The translations under genes and the position numbers were made by a program. Source: Christensenellaceae bacterium (lineage in GTDB: Bacteria; Bacillota; Clostridia; Christensenellales; Aristaeellaceae). From it: DNA of 6,449 bases. The number at the start of each line of letters is the position of its first letter. Within the stretch, counting starts at the first letter, position 1. The notes under the pieces are model-generated. The model saw nothing but the letters and a program-made list of their open reading frames with translations. It did not search any database and was not told the DNA's origin. Shown piece after piece: positions 6,085 to 6,449 of this stretch. The DNA lies in NCBI GenBank assembly GCA_017881705.1, contig JADGQP010000179.1, positions 1 through 6,449 of the forward strand. Reading direction: 5' to 3'.

Positions 6085-6101
6085 CGCGCCTTATGGGCGC
6101 G
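6085..6101 (-). repeat. GC-rich stem-loop just upstream of the EEP-gene ribosome binding site
   Basis: CGCGCC (6085-6090) and GGCGCG (6096-6101) pair across a 5-nt loop. On the minus strand the stem is followed by GGGAAAAGAGGG, not by T residues, so it is not a terminator. It sits within the leader and could affect initiation, or be chance in GC-rich DNA. Confidence 0.4.
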
Positions 6102-6143
6102 CGATCGTGTCGGTGGGTCGGGTTCAGCGTCGTAAGGTTATTT

Positions 6144-6449
6144 TTACTGGGTGTGTCCGGAGCCGCCGTTTCTTTCGCCCAGGCAATGCGGGCACACCTC
6201 GCGGCAACGGAAACATTTGATTTTCCAATCCCCGCCGTTTTCTCCGCCGAAGGCGTATGCCTGGCAATCGTTTTGCTTTAGCTCCGGCTCGCCAACGGCG
6301 TGCACTGGGCAGGCGTCCACGCAGCGGTGGCAGCCGCGGCAGTAATCGGCCGTGAAATGCGGGTCGGGTTCCAGGGGCAGTTCACAAACGATGGCGGCGA
6401 GCCAGACCATGTTGCCGTATTCGGGCGTGATCAGCAGGGTGTTGCGGCC
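6144..6449 (-). CDS. Epoxyqueuosine reductase (QueG)-like double [4Fe-4S] protein, C-terminal part (5' end beyond window)
   Basis: The frame is open to the right edge, so only the last 101 residues are seen, beginning GRNTLLITPEYGN. That opening, the LPLEPDP segment and the cysteine pattern match the COG1600 family that includes QueG. Cluster I ligands are C37, C40, C43 and C47 (CRGCHRCVDACP). Cluster II ligands are C62 (NDCQAY) and C79, C82, C86 (CFRCREVCP). Numbering is from the first visible residue. QueG uses cobalamin and two [4Fe-4S] clusters to reduce epoxyqueuosine in tRNA. Here the protein ends about 15 residues after the last cluster cysteine, so the HEAT-like tRNA-binding tail of classical QueG is missing. 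It is better called a QueG-like reductase of unknown substrate. The TAA is at 6144-6146. Confidence 0.85.
   Translation of the reverse strand, partial: GRNTLLITPEYGNMVWLAAIVCELPLEPDPHFTADYCRGCHRCVDACPVHAVGEPELKQNDCQAYAFGGENGGDWKIKCFRCREVCPHCLGERNGGSGHTQ

Overview
The window reads as ordinary accessory-metabolism chromosome from a GC-rich bacterium, and every gene I can support is on the minus strand. Its core is a branched-chain amino acid (LIV/HAAT-type) ABC transport operon in the order livJ-livH-livM-livG-livF, read from about 4,640 down to 1, with livF running off the left edge. Upstream in the transcription direction are a membrane-anchored endonuclease/exonuclease/phosphatase (EEP) family protein and, at the right edge, the last 101 residues of an epoxyqueuosine-reductase-like double [4Fe-4S] protein. 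The style (full AAGGAGGT Shine-Dalgarno, TTGCAA-17-TATAAT promoter, KKILAVVLALALVV-type signal peptide, the LivG variant, the iron-sulfur protein) suggests an anaerobic Bacillota/Clostridia-like organism. This is inference; no phylogenetic marker gene is present.

Layout, right to left: the QueG-like gene (ends 6144) and, after 78 nt, the EEP gene (6065-4995), which closes with a strong intrinsic terminator at 4961-4990. A spacer of about 320 nt (4640-4960) holds several GC-rich hairpins but no credible gene. Next come a near-consensus sigma70/sigmaA-type promoter (4610-4638), livJ (4572-3412), and a 186-nt gap with a perfect 18-bp inverted repeat at 3332-3369. After the gap, livH, livM, livG and livF are packed tightly. 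livH and livM are separated by 10 nt; livM/livG and livG/livF overlap by 4 nt (GTGA and ATGA), which points to translational coupling.

The five liv products together make one importer. LivJ captures the ligand outside the membrane, LivH and LivM form the translocation pore, and LivG and LivF are the two ATPases. Three start sites were moved from the longest open frame to sites supported by ribosome binding sites: livH GTG at 3225, livM ATG at 2291 and livG GTG at 1158.

I do not see a previously undescribed system here. The points most worth a second look are the intercistronic hairpin between livJ and livH, a 24-residue insertion in LivG, the hairpin-rich spacer upstream of livJ, and the non-lipoprotein signal peptide with five cysteines in LivJ.
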